A stretch of 64,000 bases of DNA from the NCBI GenBank assembly GCA_035610835.1, contig CM069446.1, forward strand, positions 3,908,075 through 3,972,074. The letters run 5' to 3'. The notes beneath the pieces are model-generated. The model saw only the letters and a list, made by a program, of their open reading frames with translations, did not search any database and had not been told where the DNA came from. Shown here piece after piece: positions 33,083 to 45,240 of the stretch. Source of the stretch: Ophiura sarsii (taxonomy: Eukaryota; Echinodermata; Ophiuroidea; Amphilepidida; Ophiuridae). The position numbers and the translations under genes were made by a program. Position 1 is the stretch's first letter. The number at the start of each line of letters is the position of its first letter.

Positions 33083-36000
33083 CTGTAAAATAAAACAGAA
33101 AAAACCTATTATTATGATTAGATTATTCATGGAATTATATCAAAATCTTAACTTAGCTGATTGTCTTCTTTGCTGACGGACGGGCGGGAATTTGTTTTCA
33201 GTCCCTCTAAACCTCGATCTAATACACGCTCATCTGATTGTTATAATGAATATCCCGCAAATAAACAAACTTTGATTTTCCTTTTAACTTTCATGTAGCA
33301 TCGAATAGTTCGTTGGCTCAATTCTCTATCTAGACACATTCAAATAATCAATATCACCTATTATCTCGTTCAAAACGAACACATTTTTCATGTCAATGAA
33401 CTTTTATTACGGTGAAGCTGTCGCTAGTCGTCAGAGTAAAAATGATTTTACTCTAGACTTTTTCGAAAATCCAATAATATAATTATGCATTTTAAAATGT
33501 CTGTCTACTCGACTATGAAATGTGAGTAAAAACTGACATTTTATAGTCGAGTTACCAGACATGTTATAAGGAGTCGGCACTGAGGGCTCACTCATTTCTT
33601 CTCATTTGTATAAACATGATAGAAGAGAATTTCTCAATTGTCTTTGGATCTGTAATCTGACGTTTAACACTATCATACTATAATTTGCGCAATGTTGTAT
33701 GTACAATGAAATTTTTCATGCCAATCAACTTTGGTTATTACGGTGAAGCTGCCGCTGGTCATCAGAGAATTTTTTTACTCTAGCCATTTTTGAAAACCAA
33801 ATAATATTAATATGCATTTTTAAATGTCTGGTTAATCTACTATGATATGTCAGTTTAAAACTGACAATTCATAGTTGAGTAACCAGATATTTTATAAGGA
33901 GTTGGAACTGAGGGTTCCCTCATTTCGTCTCATTTGTAGAGAGAAAAATGTCTGTATTGCCTTCGGATTTGTAATCAGATGTTTAACACTATGATGCTAT
34001 AATTCACGCAATGTTGTGTGTTTGTATCCTTAAAAGGCTCCCTCATTTTTCATTAAAAAACATAACTTTGTACTGATAATACTAATAGATGATTATGATC
34101 TGAGACGGATCTGAGATGGCTGAAAACCGTACAGAATTGACTAAGATATAAGCAAAAGTAGGAAAATCCAGGGTTTTTTCAGACTGACGCTACAGCCCGT
34201 GTTTGTTTATCACTATGCGTTGTGCCAACCATGCAGTTGGCACGAGTAACACATAACGCGTCGTAGTGCGCCGTGCAAAAAATGACGCGCACACATACGC
34301 GGGCGGGAAAATAATGAAGAAATACGCTGTGCTACGGGAGATGGTTAATATTAGGCATTGGGGGGTTGAGATAAACCACGGGACGAGGGGGGGGGGGCGG
34401 TGTTATGAAGAAAGTGGTTTATGAGGTAGGGGTTAATGCAGAAATGTGGTATAATCCATTGGAGGGCCATGAGGTAATGAAATAATGTGGTTTCTTATAA
34501 GAAAAATCTAAATCGCGTAGCATGGTGTCTGATGTGGGATTTGGATTATGGTAGCTCCCGCCGCGCCAAACTCCTGATTATTTACGAGATTAAATGATAC
34601 TAAATTGCGTAACAGGGAGGGTTACGAGGTGTATTGAAATAGTGTGGTTTCTTAAAAGTACAATCTATGGGATATAGCTTGGGTAGGGGTTGTATCTGGT
34701 AGGCCCTACATGTACTTTATACTAGCGGGAGCCCGTCCATCCGTATTTAATAACAATCCTTGTCTAGTGTCTTTTACCTGATAAAAATCCGCTAGATACT
34801 GAACCAGCAGCATACGCAGCAAAGTCATAGTTCATGGCGTGTGTAATAGAGTCCTCATCAATGGTATTAAAAATAAACTTGACGCAGCCACAGTTGAATA
34901 ATGCGTTTCCGAAGTTCAACGCAAATGATGAGAACATAAATCCAACATAAGAATGTATGACCGTAAATACAGGATCCAACAAGAGTGCAAATGAGGGGAT
35001 CAGCATGGAAGTGTACAAAATCTGTTTGAGAGATAGCACCTTTGTTAAGGTTAGGTAACCTATGTTACCCACTAGGTTACCGACTCCACCAACCGTTGCA
35101 AGAGCAGATGCATCATACGGTTGGAAGCCAATATCCAAACTGTGCGGCACAAGATAGATTAACCATCCCGTGTAAAAATATCCATTTGCAAAGGCTAAGC
35201 ATAAAACAGCCGATATGTATTCAAAGTTTTTAAACAAATTTAAATCGAGTTTTTCAATGATAATCATGATATATGCAGGATATCTGTCACGTTCGGATGA
35301 GCCGGTGGTCAGTTTTGTTTCCTGTTCTTTCTTAGCATATGATTCCTGTGGCACGTCTGTGTTATGCGGTCTTATTAAAGAAGCAGAGACCAGAAGGTGC
35401 AAGTAGAGTCCTCCAATGATCAGCATTGCACCTCGCCATCCATAGACATCGAGTAAGAACTGCGTCAGTAAAGGCATCACCATTACGCCACTGGATAATC
35501 CTAAATGGACGATGACATTGGCAGTATCAATGTATTTATCGAAGTAGTCAGGTAATACAGCCATAGTCACAGCCTCTCCTCCAAATAAGAACCCTTGATA
35601 AATGTAAAAGCAGACAATTTTAAATCACTTAGTTAATAGACGGAAAATGAGCAAAGTGTATGTATAAAGCCATTGGTGTTTTTAAAAGAAACTTAATCGA
35701 AGGGGCAATTACATATCGACAATGACAGTTTGGGAAATGTGTGCTCAGATTTTCTTTGCAAATTCGTTAGTATATAGCAGGGCTCTTGGAAGTATATTTT
35801 GTATGGGGTGCTGTAAATGTAAAAAAGTATTCACCACTACGGCGTGGGGTCCAGGGGGCTCCGCCCTATGAAGCTGTTGGGTTTTAGCATGTTTGAATGG
35901 CCTACAAAAGCTCTCTTTGCTATGAATATTTACCCTTACTTGTAAAAAACTTTGACTTGGTTCAGAGACAGCAGGGACTCAGGGGGCGAAGCCCCATAAA

Positions 36001-39000
36001 GCTGTTGGGTTTTACTTTTCTATTGGGTTTTAATTTTTCATATGGCTACGAAATCATGACAAAGTATCCACAAACACACAATTTCGCTTGCCATGCCATT
36101 ACGCTTCAGATAGGAGGTGTCGACTTGACTCAATTTACACAGATCGATGACTTGATGACTTGAATTGTGACTCAAGTTATGACTTGAATTGAATCGAGTT
36201 ATTCGCTTGAAAGACTCAAAGTCAAAACTAATTACTACGTTAAGCTAATGCTAAACTTACAAGATTTCCTGAACATGATAGGCAATTTTAATCCATACAG
36301 CGAATAGTGCTATGATTAAATTAACTTGATGCTTCTTGAACAAAATCAATTAATTGACTTGACATGAGCCAACCAGTGATTGGATTCACTTGACTTGGAA
36401 TCGGTTCACACTGTCTGTGATTTGACTTGAGTTGTGACTCTTCTTTCGGTATTTGCCCGCCCTGATAACTCCTTATGAAAGAAAATATGTCGTACCTGTT
36501 AATATGATTGACATCGCCAGTGTTGGTAAAGACGTGGCAAATGAGCCAACAACTATACCTATAGATGAAAGTAAACCGTAACACATCAAAACGACACGGG
36601 CTGAAAACCGCTTCCTCAATACACCAGCTAGTAAACCTAATGCAATTCATAAATCGAGTAAGAAATAAGAACAACATAGTTTGTTTAAGAATAAATAAAA
36701 TAGAACTCCTTACTGATTGATTAATATTGGTTAATGAACATCTCATCTTAGAATTTTATCAAACAATATCCTATATCATCATGTTAAACACTTAATAACT
36801 TCTTACTAGAACCGTTAAGAGTTTGAAAATCAACTCCAGTGCACGTGTAAGTACACTATCCGGTGATTAACCGTCGTGTAGATACGTACAAGACTTAAAA
36901 CCTAATTTCATTTGAGATTTAATCTAAGGAAATCCCAAAAATTGTGGTTCGACAAATAAAAAAGATAAGTCTCATTTTCCCAAGTAGTCTAGGCCCTGTA
37001 TACAATTGCTGCGGTAGAGAATTTGAATGTTGATTTCTGCTGTAGAGAATTTGAATGTTGATAATAATGAGTAATTATAATACAATACAATACAATACAG
37101 AAAGCATTAATTGCGCCATTTCCAAAAGGCTCAGAGCGCTTACAAAATAAAACCTTAAAATTACAACTTAAACTAGTTGTCTAGTTGCTATCGACCATTT
37201 AATTCTGTTTCATTGCCGATTTGTGTTTTTTTGTTTTTGTTTTTTCCCTTCTCTACTAATCCGGGTGTTTTTGATTTATTCCTTCCAAGTTTTTATTGAA
37301 TTTCCGCCATTTCCTTAAATTAGGATCTTGTCATCTCTCATTCAATTGGGCCCGTTTTTATTTTTGTTTCGTTGGTTGTTTCAGATTTGGTTGCTTTGAA
37401 TAATAATAATGATAAATTATCTAAAATACCCAAAATTTATATTTTAGTTAGGCATAATTAGCCTTAGTTTAGGCCTTTGTTCCTCAGTGTATCCTGTCAC
37501 GTATCTTGCCCTTGCGGCTTACCTAGGGGGACCAATTGCCACAATGGCCTCGGGTCTTAATTTCCCTTATTCCAGGCCTTGGTTTCTGTTATCCATAGGC
37601 CTGTATCTTGCCTTCGGCTTACCCCGGGGGGACAATTGCCATATTGGTCGGTCCTTAATTATCCCTTATCCAGGTCTTTGTTCTTTGATTACCCCAGACC
37701 TGTACCTTGCCCACGCGGCTCAACCATGGGGGACCAATTGCCATATCAGCTCCGGTCTTAATTATTCCTTATTTTTTAGGCCTCTGTTCCTTGATATTCC
37801 TAGGCCTTTATCTTGCCTTAGCGGCTTACCATGGGGACCAATTGCCATAATGGCTTCGGTCTTAATTATTTCCTTATCCTAGGCCTTGCGATTATCCTGG
37901 CCTGTATCCTGCCTTCGCGGCTCAAATATGGGATGGGATACCAACGGCCATAATGGCTTCGGTCTTAATTTCCCTTATTTTAGGCCTTGTTCATGCTGTT
38001 CCAGGCCTTTACCTTGCCCTCGCGGCTTACCCAGTGATTCAATTGACATAATGAGTTTGGGTTCACTGTTTTGGGCCTTGGGTTTTTTCTGTACCCTTGG
38101 CCTCCCAAGTGTAATAATTGTAGTTACCACATGTTCTACTGCGTGATGTAGCGGATGGCAAATATTGTAATTTTAAGGAGAAATTTTTAAAAAGTCAGGG
38201 ATTTAAATCCCAATTATTCTCTTTAATATAAGAAATATTTATATATGGTGAAAGAAAGTTATTCAATTTATTATGAAGTCAAAAGAAATGTATTACTGCT
38301 TCATCCTATAATTGGTATGATATTAATTAGGCCAACTCATTTAGATTTCAACTAGTTAATTACCGTTCAAAAATCAATTTTCTGAAACTGTTACTTCGAT
38401 AAGATGTCATCGGTGGTAGATTTGATTATGTTATATTTTAAATTGCTGATTTACAAATTGAATAACATTGAAAGAAAGCATTGATAAATTAGGCCAAGTT
38501 TATTGAAAAGTTATAACCATCTTTAAAAATAATTGGAATTCTTTTTGAGCTGTTCTCTGAGTTTATGTCCCTTAGGGGCTATATCCAAACTCTCAGTGAT
38601 TTTAAAGCATTTTTCTACCGATTTTACCCCGGTATTCCAACGAAATGCATTGCATTTCGTTCTATTTTCGTTGGAATACCGGGGTAAAATCGGTAGAAAA
38701 ATGCTTTAAAATCACTGAGAGTTTGGATATGGCCCCTTAGGTATTCACTAGGACCCCCAATTATGGTTTGATAATTTTGTATTATTATCCTTTTTGTACT
38801 CGTATCTTTTGTACGGCCAAACACAACGGTTTGTTCAATTTAAAAATATTTATCAATGTATTATAAGGGCTGATGCCCCTGCTAAATTATGTATCAACTA
38901 TTCAACTTATGTAAATGTAGTTGTGTAATAAAATCTAATTGGTATGGAGCCTCAGGGCTATATAATCTATTTATGTCTTTGGCTGTGTTTTCAATTCCCG

Positions 39001-40004
39001 CTGTCTAAGGGTAATTTGATATTGCACACTAGATTGAGCATTTCATATTGTTTCAATGACAAATTAGAAAATTGGCATTTTTTCAAAAGAATGTGTAAAA
39101 TCGTGCTATTTTGGTAAGAAAATGTTTTTTATAGCATAAAACCATTTGTTTTTGGTTATTAATGACACTAAAAGTTGGGCTTACTCATAAGTTAAGATCA
39201 TGAAGGAAAAGGTTATTTGAATTATTTCATATTGATAAAAATTGATTTTAAAACTGTACATAATATTTTTAAACGCTATTAATTTGTTGCGGCCTAAACA
39301 CTTATAGATGCACCCCTATATCAAAAATTGCATCTCCCTAGTGAGATTCCTGAGGGTTGTAGCTTTATTTCATTTGATAATTCATGCTGTTATTTTTATG
39401 GTCAGGTTCCCAAAAAATATTGGCCACATTTTCCTCCATTAAAAAGCGCTGGCAGGGGGAGTGCAAGTGGAATTGTGCAACACGGATGAAAAATGCTACA
39501 CACGACATCTTGTGACACGGCTGGTATTTTGTCAACCCATGACCATGTGACATATAGACGGTTGAAACTCCTTTACTAGGGCAAATACCAGTGCTCTCTC
39601 TCCCTTCTCTTCCCCTTGTCTCTCCCCTCTCTCTATCTCCTATTTAATTTTTTCTTTACACAGTTTTACCGGGGGCAAAGGCCCCCGCGGACCCCTCTGG
39701 ATCCGCTACTGAAAAGGAATTGACATTGATACTAAATGTTTAAAAAACCAAACCGTATATTCGTACAAAAGGTAGATTGGCATTAAACTATTGACTTACA
39801 TGTACACACTCCGTAACCAGGCATTAATGAAATAATCAATCCAATAACCCATGTTTTCGTAGCGAACTCCTCTCGCAGTGACGGTAATAATACTCCAAGA
39901 GTTTTGAGTAGCCCAGTCTCCAAGAAATAGGCAATAAAAGCGCCGAAACATATCACCCAAGCCCAGCCATTGTCCTTTTTGATTACGCGATAGTGGTTTG
40001 TCAT
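32946..40004 (-). CDS. SLC16/MCT-like transporter copy C, intact
   Basis: Exons 39800-40004, 36496-36636, 34778-35593 and 32946-33082 join in frame to 433 codons including TAG: 432 residues, close to the usual 430-500 of the family. All introns are GT/AG and split codons after the first base. Twelve membrane spans are visible, with a charged loop between TM6 and TM7. Family marks: DNGWAW in TM1 (family DGGWGW), Lys34 aligned to MCT1 Lys38, and WLFDKFGNYTASF before TM12. The Asp-x3-Arg pair of TM8 used by MCT1 for proton/lactate coupling is Gly and Gly here (GGVGNLVGN), and TM5 begins after YFDKY rather than YFxKRR. I therefore infer a non-classical MCT with unknown substrate, perhaps not proton-coupled. 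This is the only complete open copy in the window. Confidence 0.85.
33388..34010. repeat. ~300-bp direct duplication in intron 3 of C
   Basis: Two diverged units, each starting near AATGAACTTTnATTACGGTG and including GTGAAGCTGnCGCT, a hairpin-forming TCGACTATG...CATAGTCGA-like stretch, and TTATAAGGAGT. Confidence 0.8.
34330..34735. repeat. Intron 3 repeat shared with 10490-11000
   Basis: Same TGAAGAAATGTGGTATAA and ATTGCGTAACAGGGAGGG phrases, ending in TACTAGCGGGAGCC just before the exon 3 donor in both copies. Confidence 0.8.
34778..35593 (-). CDS. Copy C exon 3
   Basis: 816 nt between acceptor TTTATCAAG and donor CAG|GTAAAAG (34772-34777). Open throughout, covering the end of TM4 to TM11. 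It carries GAA (Glu240) at the site of copy B's stop codon. Confidence 0.88.
36496..36636 (-). CDS. Copy C exon 2
   Basis: 141 nt with acceptor ATTAG and donor ACAG|GTACGA, identical in layout to copy B. Encodes LAGVLRKRFSARVVLM and TM3. Confidence 0.85.
37078..37100. repeat. (AATAC)n microsatellite
   Basis: Four to five units of AATAC in intron 1 of copy C. Confidence 0.9.
37490..38130. repeat. ~102-bp tandem repeat, six units, intron 1 of C
   Basis: The phrase CTTGCCnTCGCGGCTTACC starts at about 37505, 37607, 37706, 37812, 37909 and 38013. Other shared parts are GGGACCAATTGCCATAATGG and CGGTCTTAATTTCCCTTAT. Copy B lacks the array. The long open frames here follow from the repeat, not from coding. 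Confidence 0.9.
38575..38736. mobile_element. 162-bp hairpin MITE with TTA duplication
   Basis: Arms of ~70 bases are almost perfect inverted copies (GGGGCTATATCC / GGGGCCATATCC ends; core ACCCCGGTATTCCAACGAAA), with a ~20-base loop. Flanked by TTA on both sides (38572-38574, 38737-38739). Fits PIF/Harbinger-type MITEs, as does 17602-17750. Confidence 0.88.
39800..40004 (-). CDS. Copy C exon 1
   Basis: 205 nt, ATG at 40002-40004, donor GTAAGT at 39794-39799. Protein differs from copy B by one conservative change (I33L) just before Lys34. Confidence 0.88.
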
Positions 40005-40339
40005 TTTGTTGTAGATTAGGTTTCAGATTAAATAAATCATCGAACTTCTGCCCATATTATAATATTCAGACATTCAGAACTATTATTATTGGTGTTATCG
40101 TTTGGATTTGTTGAGCAAACGTCTTGAAGTATCTACTGCAACTGCGATTAATTCTAGCGGTGAATTGTCCGGGTAAATTGTACGACTCACGTACGTGCTC
40201 TATCATTGATCTTACTATGGCATGGCTCAACGGACATCGATAAGTACATGCACCTATACACACAGTACAGTCGTGCACCGTACGTGAACTGTCAGCGAAC
40301 TTTCCATGGTTGTGTGTTGCAATCTACACTGACCCCTGG

Positions 40340-41000
40340 TAGCTTCATAAAGGTGCTCAATCTGACAATTGCGCAAATAGCAATAAATAGCAACTTGACT
40401 GCTAGTATGACTTTTATTGCTAATGACTTGCAAAAATGCGCATTTATCAAAATGTATCGTTTATATAGTTGCTATTATGATGCTAAATAGCGCGAATTTG
40501 AAAACATTTTGAAAATTGCAAAGAGGTGCTATTGTAGGCTATAAGTTTTGAAATTAGCGCATATTAGCATCAAAGTAGCAAGTCGTTTATAAACATGCTA
40601 TTATGATGCTAAATAGCGCGAATATGAAACATTCTGAAAATTGCAAAGAGGTGCTATTGTATAGGTTTTGAAATTAGCGCATTTTAGCATCAAAGTAGCA
40701 AGTCATTTATATAGTCGCTATTATAATGCTAACTAGCGCGAATATGAAACATTCTGAAAATTGCAAAGAGGTGCTTTTGTATAAGTTTTGAAATTAGTGC
40801 ATATTATAATCAAAATAGCAACAGTTCTATTTTGTTGCAAAAACGCGCATTTTTCAAAATTCCTCGTTTATATCAATGCAATTATAATGCTAAATAGCGC
40901 AAACTTGAAATCATTTTGAAAATTGCAAAGAGGTGCTTTTGTTTAAGTTTTTAAATTAGCGCATATTAGCACCAAAATAGCAACATCATACCCCAAGTTG
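40340..41000. repeat. ~120-bp tandem repeat, four main units
   Basis: Units begin TGCTAAATAGCGCGAAT at about 40481, 40607, 40727 and 40888 (the third is ~40 bp longer) and share GAAAATTGCAAAGAGGTGCT and TTTTGAAATTAGCGCAT. Located within 500 bp of the copy C start codon on its upstream side. Confidence 0.9.
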
Positions 41001-41019
41001 CAAATTGCATGCTGCAGAT

Positions 41020-41275
41020 GCTATTAGCGCAATTATTCGTTTATGAAAAAAAGGACCCCAAGGGTCTCGAGCTACATGTATTATGTTTCTTCGTTAGCAC
41101 ACCATGCTCGCTATTAGCGCAATTATGCGTTTATCGAGAAGTACTTATTTCTATCGTGTTTTTTTCTTTCGAATGCATGCTATTGTTACTACTAGCGCAA
41201 TTATGCGTTTATGAAAATGGCCGGGGAAATGGCTTACAGCAGTAAGCTTTAGACAATTATGCGTTTATCTAGAAC
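41020..41275. repeat. Array of TAGCGCAATTATGCGTTTAT motifs
   Basis: The motif recurs at about 41027, 41114, 41193 and (partial) 41254, roughly 80 bp apart, joined by unlike sequence. It shares TAGCGC with the neighbouring 120-bp array. Confidence 0.8.
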
Positions 41276-41389
41276 TCTTTTTGGCCACTTTTATATTGGG
41301 TTGGAACAGTCAAACCGTTATTTTCTGTTAAATCGGTTCAATAACAATTAGCATTTTCATTGAATATGTTTAAACTAAGATGTTTAAAT

Positions 41390-42880
41390 ATGCGGTCCGT
41401 GGTGCAGGGACCCCCTTCACATCCTTTAGAGAGGACGGACGACGGAGGCCACGTGAAACCTAAATATTGAATTCGTATTGGAATAACACGTAATCGCGAG
41501 GGACCCCTTTCATATCCTTTAGAGAGGACAGACGACGGAGGCCACGCGAAACCTAATTATTGAATTCGTATTGGAATAACACGTAATCGCGAATATTAAA
41601 ACCGTTGGAGTAGGCCGACTCAATTGTAAATACTATTTCTCTAAATCATTTTCAACGTTAACCGGGCGATATTAATACGTCACATTTAAAGGCTAGTAGG
41701 TCTATTAAATATACTTTTTTTGGCCACTTTTATATAATGCATTTCAATTTCCAAAGATGTTTATATAGAGCCCCGCAGGGCTCCGGAAGGCACACTAACC
41801 ATGTTAACCAAATAATACCAATACGTACATCTCATACTGTTTATAGGCAAGCATTTATTATAATCGGCTTCTTTATGTCGACTTTTATATACTTTAGTCC
41901 AGTACTAAAAGATAATGCATTTCAATGCCCAATGATGGGTCGTTCTTTAGAATTTGTCCGTGGTGATTAGTCCTGTTCCGGAAGACACACTAATCAAAAT
42001 CATACCAAAACGTCACATTGATGGGCCTTTCTTTAAAAGCGGTCCAAGGTGCAGAGGACACCCTTGTGCGTAACCGCCCAGAGCGGAGCATGTTTATATA
42101 GAGCCCCACAGGGCTCCGGAAGACGCACTAATCATACTAATACGTATCATGATGAGTTGTTCTTTAAAAACGGCCCGAGGTCCTGTCTAATCGGTTCAAT
42201 CACAATTAGAATAATTCCTGTTTAATCGGTTCAATCACAAGTAGCATATTCATTGAATATGTTTAAACAAAGATGTTTAAATCTATAATGGGTCGTTCTT
42301 GTAAAGCGGCCAACGCGTTTTCAATGCCCAAAGATGTCCAATGATAGATGCCCAATGATTGGCCGTTCTTTAAAAGCGGTCCAAGGTGCAGAGGAATTTC
42401 TTGTCCGTAACCGCCCTGAGCGGAGCATGTTTATGTAGAGCACCGCAGGGCTAAGACACTATTCCAAATGTTACTAATACGTCACATACTATTTAAGGCA
42501 AGCATTTATTATAATCGTCTTCTTTTTGTCCACTTTTATATTTGTATGTACTTTAGTCCAGTAATCAAAGATAAATGTACATGATTGGGTTGGAACATCC
42601 TGTACAGTAAAACTATTATGTCTTGTCAAATCGGTTCCATAACAATAACATTATGTTTAAAATATGCGTCTCATATTATACTAATACGTATCATGATGGG
42701 TTGTTCTTTAAAAGCGGTCCGAGGTCCTCTCTAATCGGTTCAATCACAATTAGCATAATTCCTGTTTAATCGGTTTAATCACAACTATGTTTAAATATGC
42801 GGTCCGCCGTACAGTTCAAATCCTTAAGAGAGGACAGACGACGGTGGCCTCGCGAAAGCTTCCCGTTGCCATATTATTGG
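41390..42880. repeat. Mosaic of shuffled short repeats
   Basis: Modules recur in varying order: GAGAGGACnGACGACGG (41431, 41522, 42831), TTAATCGGTTCAATCACAA (42187-42235, 42725-42775), GTTCTTTAAAAGCGGTCC (42028, 42369, 42703), and the hairpin GAGCCCCGCAGGGCTC (41768, 42101, degenerate at 42438). No gene. Confidence 0.75.
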
Positions 42881-43940
42881 GTCGTCCGAGACGCGTGGCC
42901 TTCGTCGTCTGAGAGAGGAATTATTTTCAAGACAATAATAACAATACTATAATGATATTATTTAATGTACGCTCCACGTTACGCTTTATGACTGTATGAC
43001 AAACTGATTAGCCCATCTTTGTGTATGATGTAATATTCATGATATTCTTATTCATGATAGTATGTTTATTTTGCTTATTTTCTCTCTTTTGTCTTATCAT
43101 TTGTACCGTGTATTTACTTGTATTATTTGTGTATTTTACTCTTGTTTTAGTATTCTCTTGGATGCACCACTTCCTGGTGGGTGCCGCTGTTGTGAAAGTG
43201 TTTTAAAAAAAAGAAAAATCTGTGTCTCATTGAAATGAAATTGTATCAGTTGGGAATGACTTCTGTGAGGATGGGTAGGTCATTAATCAGGCACTGGTTA
43301 AATACAGTTGGTTTATTTAGCGCTATATACAGCAATCTTTATTTGTCATTCCGATGGCTTTATTCTTTTCAATCATATACGGCCGAGTGCATTAATGACG
43401 GGTAGCTGAAGAATAGCGCTACCTCGCTAGTAACTGAGGCGTAACCCAACATTTTGAGAGCGCCAATGCGGGGTAAGCTACTAGGCTAGTAACTGGCGGG
43501 TAATTTACGCTAAATGTTATACCTGACCGGACCCAAGAGTAAGTTGGGGCATAACGTTTTATGCCACAAATCAGTCGATTCTAGCAGTAGCGTAAATTTG
43601 TTGTGAACATTGGAGGGGATGATTCGCTAATGCTGAAGGACCAATTATGCTTGCATGCCCAGGGGGTGTCTATTTGAAGTGGAATGTGACCCCTCATAAG
43701 CTGAAAGATTTTTATAGTTTTGAAAATCCATTAATGCAATTTGGTGATTTTTTTAAGTCAAACTTTAGATCAACTCCTTTTGCCCATTCAAACACTAATC
43801 GCACCGACTTTGGGTCATATTTTGACCAAAATGTACTAATTGTCCAAGGATCTTAAATAATAACTAAATACATAAACTTATTATTGTTTTTATTAATTAA
43901 AAACTGATAAAGCCAAGTTTCAACATTATTGTGAGTGGAA
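42881..43940. other. C-D spacer, no gene seen
   Basis: Contains a T-rich stretch (43021-43200) whose hydrophobic open frame looks like transposon 3' UTR, and an imperfect local duplication (43400-43510). Confidence 0.5.
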
Positions 43941-43944
43941 GGGT

Positions 43945-44300
43945 AGAACTAGGGAATCGAACCGGGGTTCCGCGGTTAACAAGCGAAGGACAAGGTGTCC
44001 ACGCCACGGAAGTATTTGTGTTAAGAGATGTGTTATAATTGTATATAATTGTATCCATCGGGTGCTTGTGTTTGTCATTAAAATTGTGCTTTTTGGTGCA
44101 ATGTTTGTATGTGCCACTCGCCCAAAATATGTTTGTAATGTCATGATAGTCCTTATTTTTGAAAAAGCGGTAAACAAACTTCGAATTTTTTGGCCATAAA
44201 ATGGCATCATTTTTTCCCGGATCGCAGGCCGACTCCACGTGATTCTTGATTTACACTCACCTATGACCTAGCGAGTGACAACACGTTTTTAATATTACGG
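43945..44300 (-). repeat. tRNA-Asn-like head with repeat body, copy 3
   Basis: Minus strand from 44020: CCGTGGCGTGGACACC (A-box-like), CGCTTGTTAACCGCGG resembling the tRNA-Asn anticodon arm (GTT), then CCCCGGTTCGATTCC (B-box). Body to 44300 matches the other copies weakly. Confidence 0.55.
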
Positions 44301-44339
44301 AGGAATTTTATAAAGAAGACTTTATTCTTTTCAATCATA

Positions 44340-45240
44340 TACGGCGATAGAAAAAGGTGCTCAAACTACCATCGGACCGGGCTTTCAGTTGACGTACGCA
44401 CAGGAGCATCGTTGAAGCGAATGTCCCCTGGTAACCTTTTTTCCAGATCTTTTGGCACTGAAATTCAAACCTTGGTTCATAATAGAGAGAATCCATTTTA
44501 CACATGCGTGCCCGTAACAAAAGGTTTTCGCTCTATATTATTCGTTGTTCACATCAGCTCAATGCACGACCTTCAGCAAGCCAACCCTTTGAATACAAGC
44601 GTTACTCTGTGTAAAGAATGCCCTATACATTGGCGGGTTATTTTCAAACGAGTATCCATCAACATGTGTGTTGAACAGAGTAAGATATATTCTGTGGAGT
44701 TGCTGTTTTTATATTCTGAAACAAACTTTAGCTCCCCAAAGGGCCGATACGTGTATTACCTCTAATCACCCTTCAGAGGTACAAGACTTGTTCGCGTCTA
44801 TCACTAGTTATCTGATTCCCTTTTCCACATAGATTTTGACATCATTGCGTCTTCCAATTCGTTTATTAAAGCTAGCTAATTGTTTTGCTACAAAATCTAC
44901 CTTTCCTGAGGGAAGTTGTATCAAGAATTTTCTAGAAATTCATCGGTTGTACAGATTTCCAAAAGAGTTTCGATTGGTAATCATGGCAATGGTATTACAT
45001 TTAACGTAAGTAACGGTCTTGTTTCTCATGTTGTTCACTATTGGCTATGTCCTGTTTTGGAAATGTGTTTGCTTCTTGTATACAAATAGCTACAAATGTA
45101 TATTAGCCTAGCTATAATAAACTAAAAGGAACATTTCTGAATGTACACACACGTGGGCATGGTCTTTATAATTTACAAAAATTGACATAAAATTGATGTT
45201 ACATTAATCCATCGTCAAGTTTAAAAAAGAGAAGAAATAA
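44340..45240. repeat. Spacer block duplicated from 23885-24049 + 27564-28440
   Basis: Uninterrupted version of the B-C spacer block; its TTTTC at 44525-44529 is the empty site for the LINE at 24049-27563. Confidence 0.85.

Noticed and set aside
37487..38146. 131-aa and 86-aa plus-strand open frames
   Set aside because: Produced by the six-unit 102-bp tandem repeat; several frames are open equally.
43021..43206. 61-aa very hydrophobic open frame
   Set aside because: T-rich sequence that would give such a frame by chance; looks like transposon 3' UTR and has no neighbours or splice signals.
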